Origin: Burkholderiales bacterium
Lineage (GTDB): Bacteria; Pseudomonadota; Gammaproteobacteria; Burkholderiales; Casimicrobiaceae
DNA: 13,973 bases
Direction: 5' to 3'
Assembly: GCA_025354075.1 (NCBI GenBank)
Contig: JANXNO010000207.1
Coordinates: 1 to 13,973, forward strand
Shown here: piece by piece, positions 5,217-13,695 of the stretch
How positions within the stretch are numbered: the stretch's first letter is position 1
Layout of the letters: each line of letters begins with the position of its first letter
Program-made: the position numbers and the translations under genes
The notes under the pieces: model-generated
Database searches by the model: none
The model's input: the letters and a program-made list of their open reading frames with translations, nothing else
Told to the model about the DNA's origin: nothing

Positions 5217-8200
5217 CTAAGCCTGCCGTACGCGGCGCAAGCGAGTTGCGCCCCAACCCAACATCAGCAATGCGAGCATTACCAGCGCGAAGTCCGACAG
5301 CGTCGGCACGACCAGCGCATCCACTGCAAACGCCGTGGCGTTGGCTGCACCAGCAACGGTCGGGTCATCGGTAAAACCGGTTGACTCATTGCTACCGTTA
5401 GCGTCCGCGTCAAACGCATATGTCGCCTGATTGCGAACCGTATTGCCGGGTGCTGCTGCGTTGATTATGGCGTTGATGGTGATGACCACATTGCCAGCCG
5501 CCGGAATGCCGCCGTTCCACGTGACGGTGTTGCTCGCCACCGTTGCCACCGCGGTGCCAGCCGACGCACTGGCGCTCACCAGTGTCGTGCCGGGAGGCAA
5601 TACGTCCGTGAGTTCATTGCCTGCGTTATCCGTCGTTGCAGTGTTGCCCGAATTGCTAAGCGTGATGGTGTATATCACCGGCGCGCCAACCGCCTTGTTC
5701 AGAACGCTGACCGTCTTGGTGGCCGTCACTGCTGCAAAACGAACCACAAAACTTGTTGGATTGGCGGCTCCAGTCACTGCCGGATCATCGGTGAGTTTGG
5801 TGGACTCGTTGGTGCCGTTACCGTCGGCATCAAAGGAGACGGTTCCCTGATTGCTGATGGTGGTGCCCTGCGTGCCCGCATTAACCGTCGCGGTAATCGT
5901 GATGGTCACGCTGCCTGATGCTGCGATAGATCCATTCCACGTTACCGTGTTGGTGCCAACAGTTGCCACTGCCGTTCCGCTGGTAGCCGTAGCGCTGACC
6001 AGGGTCAGGCCGGAAGGCAACACATCGGTGAACTCCGCGCCCGGATTATCGAGTTGCGCCGTGGTAGCGCTGTTGTTCAGCGTTACCGTATAGGTCACCG
6101 TTGAACCCACGCTGTACGTGGTACCGGCGACGGTCTTGGTCGACGCAACGGCTGCTGGCGAGATGACATTGACGGATGCCACCTGTTGCGCGGTCGGTGC
6201 GTTCTCAGCGGTGGCGACCGCAGTGACCGATAACGGGCCTGCCATGCTTGGCGCGGCGAGCGTGATGCTCAGCGTGACAGTGACGCCACCCGCGATGCTA
6301 GGAATCGACCAGACAGCCGTGGCATTGTTGAAGCTGCCACTGCTTGCCGTTGAAGCTGTGATGGTTGCTGGTGGCGCGCGATTAGCGGCTACAGCTACAT
6401 TGAGCAGCGTATCGGTACCTGTGTTTTTCACGGTAATGGTAAAGCTCGACGAACCACCAGCCAGAACCGGATTTGGCGTCGTCAATACGTTGGTCACCGC
6501 GATTGCACTAACCGCTGCCACGTTGAACGTTGTGCTCGCCGTGTTATTGCCGGGCACCGTATCAACAGGGCTGCCGGAGATTTGCGAGACCATGCTGATC
6601 GGGCCGCTACCGGTAACCTTGGCCACCAAATTGATCGTCGCCGTTCCGTTGATCGCCATCGCGCCTACCGTCCACGCGCCTGTGCCCGCGTTGTACGCAC
6701 CTGTACCGGTATCGGATACGTAAGTGAGACCAGCGGGGAGCGGCGCGCTCACGGCCACGCCGGTTGCAGCTGCCGGACCGTTGTTGGTTGCGGTGAGCGC
6801 AATCGTTACGTTCTGACCCTGTGCAGGTGCGGCGGGTGTCAGTGTTTGCGTGATGGCAAGATCAGACGAAGTCGCCGAATCCAGCGTTACGATTTCAGCG
6901 CGTTTGCCGTCGCCGTTATGGTGATGTAGTAGCAGTGCGCCTTGCGAGCCGTTGGCGGTCATGTTGGCGGTGCTCCAAGTGACAGGCAACGTGGCACCGT
7001 TCAGGTCCTGGGCCATGTGCGTGCCATTGAAGTTAAGGCCTTGGGCCGCGTAGTTCCATGTGAGTGGCCCGGCAACCTCGTCGATCATGTTGCCAAGCGG
7101 GCCGTCCGAGCCGCAAAGTGGATCAAAACCCGGGCAGGTTTGCACTTTGTACGTGAAGTTCGTTGTGCCTGCTGCCAGGCCCAACTGTGCCGGTGTAGCC
7201 GCGAGGATCATCACGTTGCTGCCGAACAGCGCCGAATTCGCCTGCGCTGCACTCAGCCGGTTGACGTAGCTGGTGCGTAGGGACGCGCTGCCACTGGCCA
7301 GATTCAGCACAGAGTTAATGAATGCGTCCTGACCGGTGCCAGTTCCACCGAATGACGGGCTCATGGAGCCAGCGTTTGAGTTGAACAACAGTCGACCCGA
7401 GGTCAGATCAGCAGCGGCGTTAACCAGAATGTTGAACGATGTCTCGGTTGGGCTGCCCCAATTGCCCCAGGTAGTGACACCAAACAGGATCAGGTTGTTC
7501 ACGGGATCGTAGGCAACACCCACATGTTTAATGTTGGCCGACGGCCGCACTGACGTATTGACTGCACCCGTTGCTTGCAGCTCAAACGGTGACACGCGCG
7601 ATACATCGGTCACCGGAAATGTGCCGGTGCAAGTTGGGCCTGCCGCCAACGTGCCTGTGCATACGTCGGGGCCGGACAGCGCGATGGTGCCGCTACCCGT
7701 GGCGTTACCGCCAGTGACAATGGTGGCCGGTGCCGAAATGTCTGACGCGGGTCGCAGCGCGGCATACACAGGAGCGCGCAGTACCGTTGCGCCGGACTGC
7801 GTGAAGTTGATGTATCCGCTTTTATTGGTCAGATAGTGCCGTGGCATGCTGCCGAGGCTAGTGAGTGGAGCGGGTGCCGCCTGAACCGCATCGGCGGTGA
7901 TGTCACGGGTGTGATTCATCAAAGATGAGGTTGCCGACACCTGTACGTCCAGGAGCACGGTGCCCCCAGCTGGAATCGTAACGGTGTTGCCGCCGGGAAG
8001 TGAAAACGTGATACCTGGTGCATCGAGAGCGGTGTCGATCCCCAGCGTGAATGTTTGTGGCGTTGCACCGTAGTTAACGACACGCAGCTTTTGGGTTTGC
8101 GTCAAACTGCCGACCACTTCGCCAACGAAGCTCAGGCTTACGGCACCCGCTACGTTGTTGTTGAATGCAGCGACTGTGCCCTGCAATGCCTTGACAGGGT

Positions 8201-10286
8201 CTACGCGACCTGCGCCAGATCGATCTACACCAACGCGGTTGGCATTGGGGTACTGGAATACGTCGTGCAAGGCCGTGTTCATCGCCATCGCCTTGATTTC
8301 CTCGGCGCTGCGATCAGGGTAGCGTTGTACCAACAACGCTACAACGCCCGCAGCGTGCGGTGCCGCCATAGACGTGCCTGAAATCGTCAGCGTTTGACCG
8401 TCTTGCAGGTAGCCGCTCGCCGAAGGTGTGATGCAACCGCCGCCGGTGACACAGGTCACGCCGGTTTGCGCCGCAGTGATGGAAATGCCAGGGGCCGCAA
8501 GGTCGGGTTTAACGTTGCCGACACCGCTGCCGCCACCAATCGGTCCGCGCGACGAAAATGACGCCAGCGTGTCAGCCGCTGACGCCGCTACAAACGTTGC
8601 GTTAACTGCTGTCAACAGCAATTGCGCCTTGATACTGTCCCCTGTCTCTTTAGTAACCATCAAGGCGGGAATCGTCGCCGGGCCAACAATAGCGCCGCCC
8701 ATCGAGATCGGTGCCACGCCCGCCGCGTTGTTGGCGACAATCACACCGATGGCACCGGCAGCGAGTGCGTTCTGATATTTGATGGCGAAACCGCAAGTGC
8801 CACGATCGACGAGCGCGATTTTTCCAGTCATCGCAGCTGCGTTGGTAAGCGGTGAACAGCCATCCGTGGTGGATGCGCCAGCTGCGTCAGACGGATCCAG
8901 TGCAACTACCACGTTACCGGTTTGACCGCTCGCGGATACCGTACCGCCCGCTGGGGTGGTAGTCATCACATTGGCAACTGCCGGCACATTACCAGCGATG
9001 CCTGCTGGCGAGTTGATGGTCAGGCCCGCACCGGGCAAACCGCTATCACCCGTGGCAGCGATCGCAATGACGCGCTGACCGGCACCCGGTGCACCGCCAA
9101 TAAAGTAGGTGTCGCCCGCATTGCCGGCTGATGCCACAACAACTACGCCCATGCGAGCAGCGTTGTCTGAAGCCATTGAGGAGGTATTGGAAAGCGAGCC
9201 GTAGTTGGAGCCCAGTGACATATTGATCACGTCGAGGTGATCTGACATATCGCCGTCGTTGTTGGGGTCTACTGCCCACTCGATAGCCTGCACAGTAAGG
9301 CCAGTGCTACCGCTGCAACCAAACACACGTAGCGCATAAATTTGCGCTTGTGGTGCCACACCTGGGCCGATACGCAGCGCGCCAAAGGGCGTGGTACCGT
9401 CGTACGGGCCGGTGAACGGGGTGCCGTCCGCCTTTACGCCACCGCCCGCAGCGGTCGAGGCCACATGCGTGCCATGTCCGTTGCAATCCATGGGGTCTGG
9501 ATCCGGCACCGGCGCGTTACCGCCGTTGTAAGCATCGCCCGCAAAGTCGGTACCACCCACCACGCGTGCGCTAGGAAAAAATCCGTCGGTGATAACGGTG
9601 CGATTGTTGGCTTGATAATCAGCCAAAAGCCCTGTGCCACCGAACGTTGCATGCTGGTAGTCGACACCGGTGTCGATGATGCCAATGCGAACGCCCTGCC
9701 CCGTCACGCCGAGTGGCGAAACGCCGGACCATGCTGCAGGCGTGCCAAGAAAGGGCACGCTAGTCGAAAGGGTTGGAAACTCGGGCTCGATCACATGCAC
9801 GGCCTTGACGCCGGGGAGGGCACGCAACCTCGCGATGTCGGCTTTGCCAACGCTATATGCCAGACCGTTAAACGACTTGGTGACGCGATAGATCGGTGTC
9901 GCTTGAATGGAGGTGTTCGCCAATGCTGTGCTGAAGCGTTGGTGATCGCCCTCGTTTCTGCTGATTTGTGCGCGTGATGCGCTCACGGCCGCTGTGCGTG
10001 CTTGTGATGCGCCGCTGGGTTTCCCAGCTTCAAGCGTGGCGGCGAACACGAGTGATGCGGGAGCACCCTCGAGTTCCACCAGCACGGAAATATTGCTGCG
10101 TTGCTGCGCAACCAAGGTCGCTGTAATTTCTGCTGTATCTTGTGCGGACGCTGCCCACGGCAGCGCCGCAAACGCAAGCGTCGCGACAGATACGCGTAAC
10201 AGTCGGTCAAACGCACGACGTCCGCGCGTTACTGAATCGGAACCCAACATACCACCCCCCGGAATGATGAAAATTGTTGCGGTCAT
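5217..10286 (-). CDS. Large secreted subtilisin-like (S8) protease with PA domain, DUF11 repeats and IPTL-CTERM-like tail
   Basis: A 1689-residue exported protease. A signal peptide ends near residue 48 (AASA). An I9-like propeptide spans about 55-170. The S8 domain spans about 195-700, with catalytic D205 (GIIDTGVD), H271 (GHGTH), S639 (GTSMAAP) and oxyanion N389 (SAGNAG). An acidic loop at 340-352 (D-x-N-x-D-G-D-x-S-D) looks calcium-binding. A PA domain is inserted at about 430-560. Residues 710-1135 are beta-rich, ending in an unusual HHH-N-G-D-G patch (1121-1127). Four DUF11/CARDB-like beta modules follow (about 1140-1255, 1260-1375, 1383-1515, 1523-1655). The end is a VPTLSDFA motif, a hydrophobic helix and RLRRVRQ, the layout of an IPTL-CTERM exosortase signal. 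The ATG at 10250 (residue 13) is a serious alternative start: it gives a normal 36-residue signal peptide and follows a G-rich stretch. The gene is probably a single unit with its own terminator. Confidence 0.93.
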   Translation of the reverse strand: MTATIFIIPGGGMLGSDSVTRGRRAFDRLLRVSVATLAFAALPWAASAQDTAEITATLVAQQRSNISVLVELEGAPASLVFAATLEAGKPSGASQARTAAVSASRAQISRNEGDHQRFSTALANTSIQATPIYRVTKSFNGLAYSVGKADIARLRALPGVKAVHVIEPEFPTLSTSVPFLGTPAAWSGVSPLGVTGQGVRIGIIDTGVDYQHATFGGTGLLADYQANNRTVITDGFFPSARVVGGTDFAGDAYNGGNAPVPDPDPMDCNGHGTHVASTAAGGGVKADGTPFTGPYDGTTPFGALRIGPGVAPQAQIYALRVFGCSGSTGLTVQAIEWAVDPNNDGDMSDHLDVINMSLGSNYGSLSNTSSMASDNAARMGVVVVASAGNAGDTYFIGGAPGAGQRVIAIAATGDSGLPGAGLTINSPAGIAGNVPAVANVMTTTPAGGTVSASGQTGNVVVALDPSDAAGASTTDGCSPLTNAAAMTGKIALVDRGTCGFAIKYQNALAAGAIGVIVANNAAGVAPISMGGAIVGPATIPALMVTKETGDSIKAQLLLTAVNATFVAASAADTLASFSSRGPIGGGSGVGNVKPDLAAPGISITAAQTGVTCVTGGGCITPSASGYLQDGQTLTISGTSMAAPHAAGVVALLVQRYPDRSAEEIKAMAMNTALHDVFQYPNANRVGVDRSGAGRVDPVKALQGTVAAFNNNVAGAVSLSFVGEVVGSLTQTQKLRVVNYGATPQTFTLGIDTALDAPGITFSLPGGNTVTIPAGGTVLLDVQVSATSSLMNHTRDITADAVQAAPAPLTSLGSMPRHYLTNKSGYINFTQSGATVLRAPVYAALRPASDISAPATIVTGGNATGSGTIALSGPDVCTGTLAAGPTCTGTFPVTDVSRVSPFELQATGAVNTSVRPSANIKHVGVAYDPVNNLILFGVTTWGNWGSPTETSFNILVNAAADLTSGRLLFNSNAGSMSPSFGGTGTGQDAFINSVLNLASGSASLRTSYVNRLSAAQANSALFGSNVMILAATPAQLGLAAGTTNFTYKVQTCPGFDPLCGSDGPLGNMIDEVAGPLTWNYAAQGLNFNGTHMAQDLNGATLPVTWSTANMTANGSQGALLLHHHNGDGKRAEIVTLDSATSSDLAITQTLTPAAPAQGQNVTIALTATNNGPAAATGVAVSAPLPAGLTYVSDTGTGAYNAGTGAWTVGAMAINGTATINLVAKVTGSGPISMVSQISGSPVDTVPGNNTASTTFNVAAVSAIAVTNVLTTPNPVLAGGSSSFTITVKNTGTDTLLNVAVAANRAPPATITASTASSGSFNNATAVWSIPSIAGGVTVTLSITLAAPSMAGPLSVTAVATAENAPTAQQVASVNVISPAAVASTKTVAGTTYSVGSTVTYTVTLNNSATTAQLDNPGAEFTDVLPSGLTLVSATATSGTAVATVGTNTVTWNGSIAASGSVTITITATVNAGTQGTTISNQGTVSFDADGNGTNESTKLTDDPAVTGAANPTSFVVRFAAVTATKTVSVLNKAVGAPVIYTITLSNSGNTATTDNAGNELTDVLPPGTTLVSASASAGTAVATVASNTVTWNGGIPAAGNVVITINAIINAAAPGNTVRNQATYAFDADANGSNESTGFTDDPTVAGAANATAFAVDALVVPTLSDFALVMLALLMLGWGATRLRRVRQA
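5322..5720 (-). repeat. DUF11-type repeat, copy B (residues 1523-1655 of the subtilase)
   Basis: This 133-residue module starts TATKTV and ends in a FDADANGSNES / DDPTVAGAAN segment. It aligns without gaps over almost its whole length to copy A. Shared blocks include TDVLP-G-TLVSA, GTAVATV, NTVTWNG and FDAD-NG-NES. The acidic D-x-D-x-N-G-x-N-E stretch may bind calcium. Such stalk modules usually hold an enzyme away from the surface. Confidence 0.8.
5742..6140 (-). repeat. DUF11-type repeat, copy A (residues 1383-1515 of the subtilase)
   Basis: The partner of copy B, of the same 133-residue length and separated from it by 7 residues. By eye more than half of the residues are identical, and the DNA is also alignable but clearly diverged, so the duplication is not recent. 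The two modules before it (1140-1375) are of the same general type but much less similar. Confidence 0.8.
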
Positions 10287-10365
10287 GGTCGGTTTATGAC
10301 GTGCTTAAGTTTCGTAAACACGAATGAGCGTTTCACAAGTCGCCGAGCCCGCAATTAACTTGCGA

Positions 10366-10394
10366 AGTTTAGGGGGCACAGTCAGCCTGCGCAA
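10366..10394 (-). promoter_or_regulatory. Possible sigma-70 promoter of the subtilase gene
   Basis: On the minus strand, TTGCGC (10394-10389) and TAAACT (10371-10366) are separated by exactly 17 nt. Each matches the consensus at four of six positions. Transcription would start near 10359, giving a leader of about 70 nt to the ATG at 10286 or about 110 nt to that at 10250. A second, weaker candidate lies closer to the gene (TTGTGA, 16 nt, TACGAA). This is pattern matching only. Confidence 0.3.
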
Positions 10395-10417
10395 TGCATT
10401 TCGACAGAACGGTAGTG

Positions 10418-10434
10418 ATATGCCGATGGCATAT
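10418..10434 (-). other. Hairpin just after the TRAP permease stop
   Basis: ATATGCC (10418-10424) pairs perfectly with GGCATAT (10428-10434) around a GAT loop, 4 nt past the permease stop codon on the minus strand. There is no T-tract, so it is at best a weak or Rho-assisted end. It may protect the mRNA 3' end. Confidence 0.4.
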
Positions 10435-10437
10435 TTG

Positions 10438-12606
10438 TCAGCCCAGTCGGCGCATACGAACCACCTGACTGATTACCATGGGTGAAGCAATGGCCGCCCC
10501 CAAAGCGAGCATGTACAGTCCTGGTGCGATCATTACCAATGCAGCCGCAAAACAAAGCGTGCGCTCCCAGGCGCGCATCTCCACCAGCAGATACCGCAAC
10601 AGCGCTGCGGCCAGCAACAAAATGCTGGTGATGCACGCCGTGAACACCACTGCAAACGCGCCCCACGTGAAGCCTTTGGTGACAAGCAGCAAGGCGGGCG
10701 AAAACACAAATACGAACGGCACTAAGGCCTTACCCAGCCCAAGGCGGAAAGCGGTGTTGCCGGTTTTGAAGGGGTCGGAATTCGCCATACCCGCTGCTGC
10801 GTACGCCGCGAGCGCAACGGGTGGTGTGATGTCAGCCAACACGCCGTAATAAAACACAAAAAAGTGCGCCACGATGGGCTCTACGCCCATCTGCACCAGC
10901 GCAGGTGCGGCGACTGTGACCATGATGATGTAGTTGGCGGTGGTCGGAATGCCGCATCCCATGAGGATGCAGACAAACCCGGTCATGAACAGCGCGCAGA
11001 GAAGCATCAAGGCCTGCTTGCCGATGAGCCAGGCAGGCAGGATCGTTGAGAAAAAATCGGCCATCGATCCGGCGGCCGAGTTAACGATATAGCTTACCTT
11101 GAAGCCCACACCGGTGAGGGTGACCACGCCAATCACCAGCCCCACTGTGCCCGCCGCCGCGCCAACCGCTAGCGCATATTTGGCACCGGTTGAAAATGCG
11201 TCGATCAACTCGGCGCGTGTGAAGCGTGCCGGCAGATCAAGCACTTTCAACGCTGCGACGAAGGCTGCTGCGGTCACCGCAAACAGCACCACGCTATAGC
11301 CTTCAAGCTGCCCGGAAATCACCAGCGCCAGCACGGCATGCAGCGTCAGCATGATGCCTAATCCCAAGGCTGAATTACCTTTTTCGCTCGTGGTCATGCC
11401 GACAATAATGCAGCTTGAAATGCCTGCAAACGCGGACACGTAGGGCGTGAAACCGCTCATCAATGTGCCGACCAGTAATACCATTGGAATCAGTGTCGGC
11501 CAGCGTTTGCGAAAGCTATCTTTTACGCTTGGCAATTCGTCTGCCGTGAGTCCGCGCAGACCGGTGCGTTTAGCCTCGAAATGCACTTGCCAGAATACGC
11601 CGAAGAAATGCATGAAAGCGGGCACGATGGCAGCCATCACAATCGTGGCGTAAGGCAGCCCGAGAAACTCGATCATCAAGAACGCAGCCGCGCCCATGAT
11701 CGGCGGCGTGATCTGGCCGCCGGTGGATGCGGCGGCTTCGACCCCGCCTGCAAAATGACGCGGGTAGCCGACCTTGATCATTGCCGGAATGGTGAGCGAG
11801 CCGACCGTGACGGCGTTGGCCACCGACGAACCCGACAACATGCCAAACATCGCCGAACCAAACACACTCACTTTGGCCGGGCCACCCGCGTATTTGCCTG
11901 CAAACGCGGACGCCACATCCAGAAACAATTGACCGAGCCCGATGCGAGTTGCGAGCACGCCGAACAATACGAAATGAAACACGTAGGTTGCGACTACGCC
12001 CACGGCGATGCCATACACGCCCTGACTAGTCAGATATTGGTGATTGACCACCTGCGACCAGGTTGCGCCAGCGTGCTTGAGCAGGCCCGGAAACGACTGC
12101 CCGAACATCGCGTAGAGCATGAACGAAATGGCGATGATCGGCAGCGGCCAGCCCATCGCGCGACGGGTGGCCTCCAATAACAACACGATCAGAATGGTGC
12201 CCATCACCACGTCCATGGTGTCCGGGTTGCCGATGCGAAACGTCAGGTCATCAAACACGTACGGGATGTACAACGCGGAGACTACCGCCAGCAGCGCAAA
12301 CGCCCAGTCGTAAAGCGGCAAACCGAGCGGATGGTGCCAGCTTGGCGCGGCTTGCACGCCTTCTTTTTTGCTGAAGGCAAAGACCAGAAAAATGAGTCCA
12401 AGCACAAACGCCAGATGTACACCGCGATGCGTCGCTTCGCGTAGTAAACCGAAACCCGCCGTGTAATAGTGAAACGCAGACAGCGTGATCAACAGCGCAG
12501 TGACCGTGGTCAGCGCCACGTTGGCCATCGGGCGAAAACGCATCTCGCTGTCGTACTTTGCTTCCAGTTCGGCTGCGGCTTTTTCGTCGATAATGAGTGT
12601 GCTCAT
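10438..12606 (-). CDS. TRAP transporter fused permease (DctQ-DctM fusion), TAXI type
   Basis: A 722-residue inner-membrane protein with many hydrophobic segments. The first ~165 residues correspond to the small DctQ-type subunit. From about residue 195 to the end is the large DctM-type channel. The DctM hallmarks are clear: GMLSGSSVANAVTVGSLTIP (255-274), a GY pair, then EAAASTGGQITPPIMGAAAF (290-309). A second half has the related GCGIPTTANY (550-559) and YYGVLADITPPVALAAYAAA (586-605). TRAP permeases use a sodium gradient to import a carboxylate handed over by a periplasmic binding protein; fused permeases pair with TAXI-type binding proteins such as the one encoded upstream. The start at 12606 is chosen over 12732: the longer reading would translate through a terminator hairpin and adds 42 non-family residues, while 12606 has an AGGGA 4 nt upstream. 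The substrate is unknown. Confidence 0.92.
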   Translation of the reverse strand: MSTLIIDEKAAAELEAKYDSEMRFRPMANVALTTVTALLITLSAFHYYTAGFGLLREATHRGVHLAFVLGLIFLVFAFSKKEGVQAAPSWHHPLGLPLYDWAFALLAVVSALYIPYVFDDLTFRIGNPDTMDVVMGTILIVLLLEATRRAMGWPLPIIAISFMLYAMFGQSFPGLLKHAGATWSQVVNHQYLTSQGVYGIAVGVVATYVFHFVLFGVLATRIGLGQLFLDVASAFAGKYAGGPAKVSVFGSAMFGMLSGSSVANAVTVGSLTIPAMIKVGYPRHFAGGVEAAASTGGQITPPIMGAAAFLMIEFLGLPYATIVMAAIVPAFMHFFGVFWQVHFEAKRTGLRGLTADELPSVKDSFRKRWPTLIPMVLLVGTLMSGFTPYVSAFAGISSCIIVGMTTSEKGNSALGLGIMLTLHAVLALVISGQLEGYSVVLFAVTAAAFVAALKVLDLPARFTRAELIDAFSTGAKYALAVGAAAGTVGLVIGVVTLTGVGFKVSYIVNSAAGSMADFFSTILPAWLIGKQALMLLCALFMTGFVCILMGCGIPTTANYIIMVTVAAPALVQMGVEPIVAHFFVFYYGVLADITPPVALAAYAAAGMANSDPFKTGNTAFRLGLGKALVPFVFVFSPALLLVTKGFTWGAFAVVFTACITSILLLAAALLRYLLVEMRAWERTLCFAAALVMIAPGLYMLALGAAIASPMVISQVVRMRRLG

Positions 12607-12610
12607 GGGT

Positions 12611-12615
12611 TCCCT
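12611..12615 (-). promoter_or_regulatory. Ribosome binding site supporting the permease start at 12606
   Basis: The minus strand reads AGGGA, 4 nt before the ATG at 12606-12604. It is a moderate Shine-Dalgarno match. No comparable site lies before the alternative ATG at 12732, which is within a few bases of the binding-protein stop codon. Confidence 0.5.
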
Positions 12616-12632
12616 GTTGCTAATTTTTTCCT

Positions 12633-12657
12633 GCCATTCCCGAGGTGGCGGAATGAC
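12633..12657. repeat. Small REP-like palindrome in the TRAP intercistronic gap
   Basis: On the minus strand, GTCATTCC and GGGAATGGC flank a short GC-rich centre. CATTCC (12635-12640) and GGAATG (12650-12655) are perfectly complementary. The GTCATTCC...GGGAAT layout resembles dispersed palindromic repeats of several proteobacterial genomes, but one short copy cannot prove that. It has no T-tract on the minus strand. In the binding-protein/permease mRNA it lies between the terminator and the permease ribosome binding site, where such hairpins can block 3' exonucleases. Confidence 0.35.
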
Positions 12658-12691
12658 AAACTGATGCCTGCGAAGAAGGTTCAAAGCGAAT

Positions 12692-12718
12692 AAAAAAGGC
12701 CGGATAAAACCGGCCTTT
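12692..12718 (-). terminator. Intercistronic intrinsic terminator/attenuator between binding protein and permease
   Basis: AAAGGCCGG (12695-12703) pairs perfectly with CCGGCCTTT (12710-12718) around a 6-nt loop. On the minus strand the stem is followed by a T-rich tract (12697 down to about 12690, one A). It lies 17 nt after the binding-protein stop. The next gene is the permease of the same transporter, so this is best read as a partial terminator that lets most transcripts end after the binding-protein gene, giving excess binding protein over permease. Alternatively the permease has its own promoter in the gap, though I see no convincing one. Confidence 0.85.
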
Positions 12719-12735
12719 CTCTTCGCCTGCAAACG

Positions 12736-13695
12736 CTATTTCAGCAATCCGACTTCTTTATAAAACTTCTCGGCCCCGGCATGCAGTGGGATGCCCGCGC
12801 CGGCAATCGCGCCCGAGCGTACGATGGATTTGCCTTTGGCATGGCCTGCGTCGAGCGCCTTGCGGGTGTTGTCGTTCCACAGCGCTTTGGTGATGTTGTA
12901 GACGAGCGTTGTGTCCTGTTTGGCGCTGGTGACCCATTGCGCACCGACCGCAAGCGTCTTCACGGCGCCGACGCCTTTGTAGGTGTCTGCTGGAATGTTG
13001 TCGACTGCATAAAAGCCGAATTGCTTGGCCAGCTTGTCTGCCTCGGGGCCGGCGATGGAAAGGATGTCAATGCCGCCTGTTGAGGCCAGCTCGGCAATCG
13101 CGCCTGCGGGATACCCGCCTACAAAAAAGAACGCGTCGAGCGAATTGTCCTTGAGCTTTTCGCCTGCGGCGTTGGGCTTGAGAAATTCAGGCTTGATGTC
13201 TTTCTCGGTGACACCGTACGCCGCGAGAATCGCGCGCGCATTGACGATGGTGCCCGAGCCGGGCTCGTCGAGCGAAACCCGCTTGCCTTTCAGCTCGGCG
13301 ATGGATTTGATGTTGGCACCTTTGCGCACCACCAAGTGAAAGCTCTCAGGGTACAGGTTGGCGATCAGCCGCAGATCGGTGACCTTCGGTTTGCCCTCGT
13401 AGGTACCCGTGCCTGTGTACGCCCAATAAGCCACATCCGCCTGCGAAAAGCCGGATTCAGCCCCACCGCCCTGGATGGCGTTGACGTTGGCGACCGAGCC
13501 GTTTGACGCAACGGCAGTGGCGACCAGATTGGGAACCGTTGGCTGCGAAATCGCGTTGGCAATCAAGCCGCCAATCGGGTAGTACGTGCCCGCGGTGCCG
13601 CCGGTGTTGATGCGGAAAAAGCTCTGTGCGGTCGCGGTGCTGGCGACGGCAAGGTCTGCTGCCGCCAGGAGTGCGGTGAGTGCGGTGCGTTTCAT
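12736..13695 (-). CDS. TAXI family TRAP transporter solute-binding protein
   Basis: A 319-residue periplasmic protein. Residues 1-23 are a signal peptide ending TATA before QS; its hydrophobic core contains an aspartate (D14), which is unusual. The mature N-terminus RINTGGTAGTYYPIGG (28-43) is the hallmark of the TAXI family. A later lobe carries LRLIANLYPESFHLVVRKG (108-126) and SIAELKGKRVSLDEPGSGT (130-148), where the family binds its ligand. The usual TAXI length is about 320 residues, so it is intact. The protein captures a solute, probably a carboxylate or amino acid such as glutamate in known members, and delivers it to the fused permease encoded next. An AAGGA (13705-13709) lies 9 nt before the ATG. 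No neighbouring catabolic gene in the window points to the ligand. Confidence 0.93.
   Translation of the reverse strand: MKRTALTALLAAADLAVASTATAQSFFRINTGGTAGTYYPIGGLIANAISQPTVPNLVATAVASNGSVANVNAIQGGGAESGFSQADVAYWAYTGTGTYEGKPKVTDLRLIANLYPESFHLVVRKGANIKSIAELKGKRVSLDEPGSGTIVNARAILAAYGVTEKDIKPEFLKPNAAGEKLKDNSLDAFFFVGGYPAGAIAELASTGGIDILSIAGPEADKLAKQFGFYAVDNIPADTYKGVGAVKTLAVGAQWVTSAKQDTTLVYNITKALWNDNTRKALDAGHAKGKSIVRSGAIAGAGIPLHAGAEKFYKEVGLLK

Noticed and set aside
5322..6140. CRISPR-like or satellite repeat in the repeat region
   Set aside because: The repetition is at protein-module level (133 residues), diverged at the DNA level and in frame; there are no short direct repeats with spacers.
6118..6723. 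201-codon + strand reading frame opposite the subtilase
   Set aside because: It is antisense to the DUF11 repeat region, whose Thr/Ala/Val codons leave the opposite strand open. Its product is a featureless A/V/T/L string. Other + frames at 5431-5850, 8428-8775 and 9342-9977 are of the same kind.
11581..12180. 199-codon + strand frame opposite the TRAP permease
   Set aside because: Its product is rich in R, H, D and C with no domain, as expected from the complement of GC-rich membrane-protein codons. The permease on the other strand has full family motifs.
12607..12732. N-terminal extension of the TRAP permease to the ATG at 12732
   Set aside because: It contains an intrinsic terminator and a palindrome, has no ribosome binding site, and is not like the family N-terminus.
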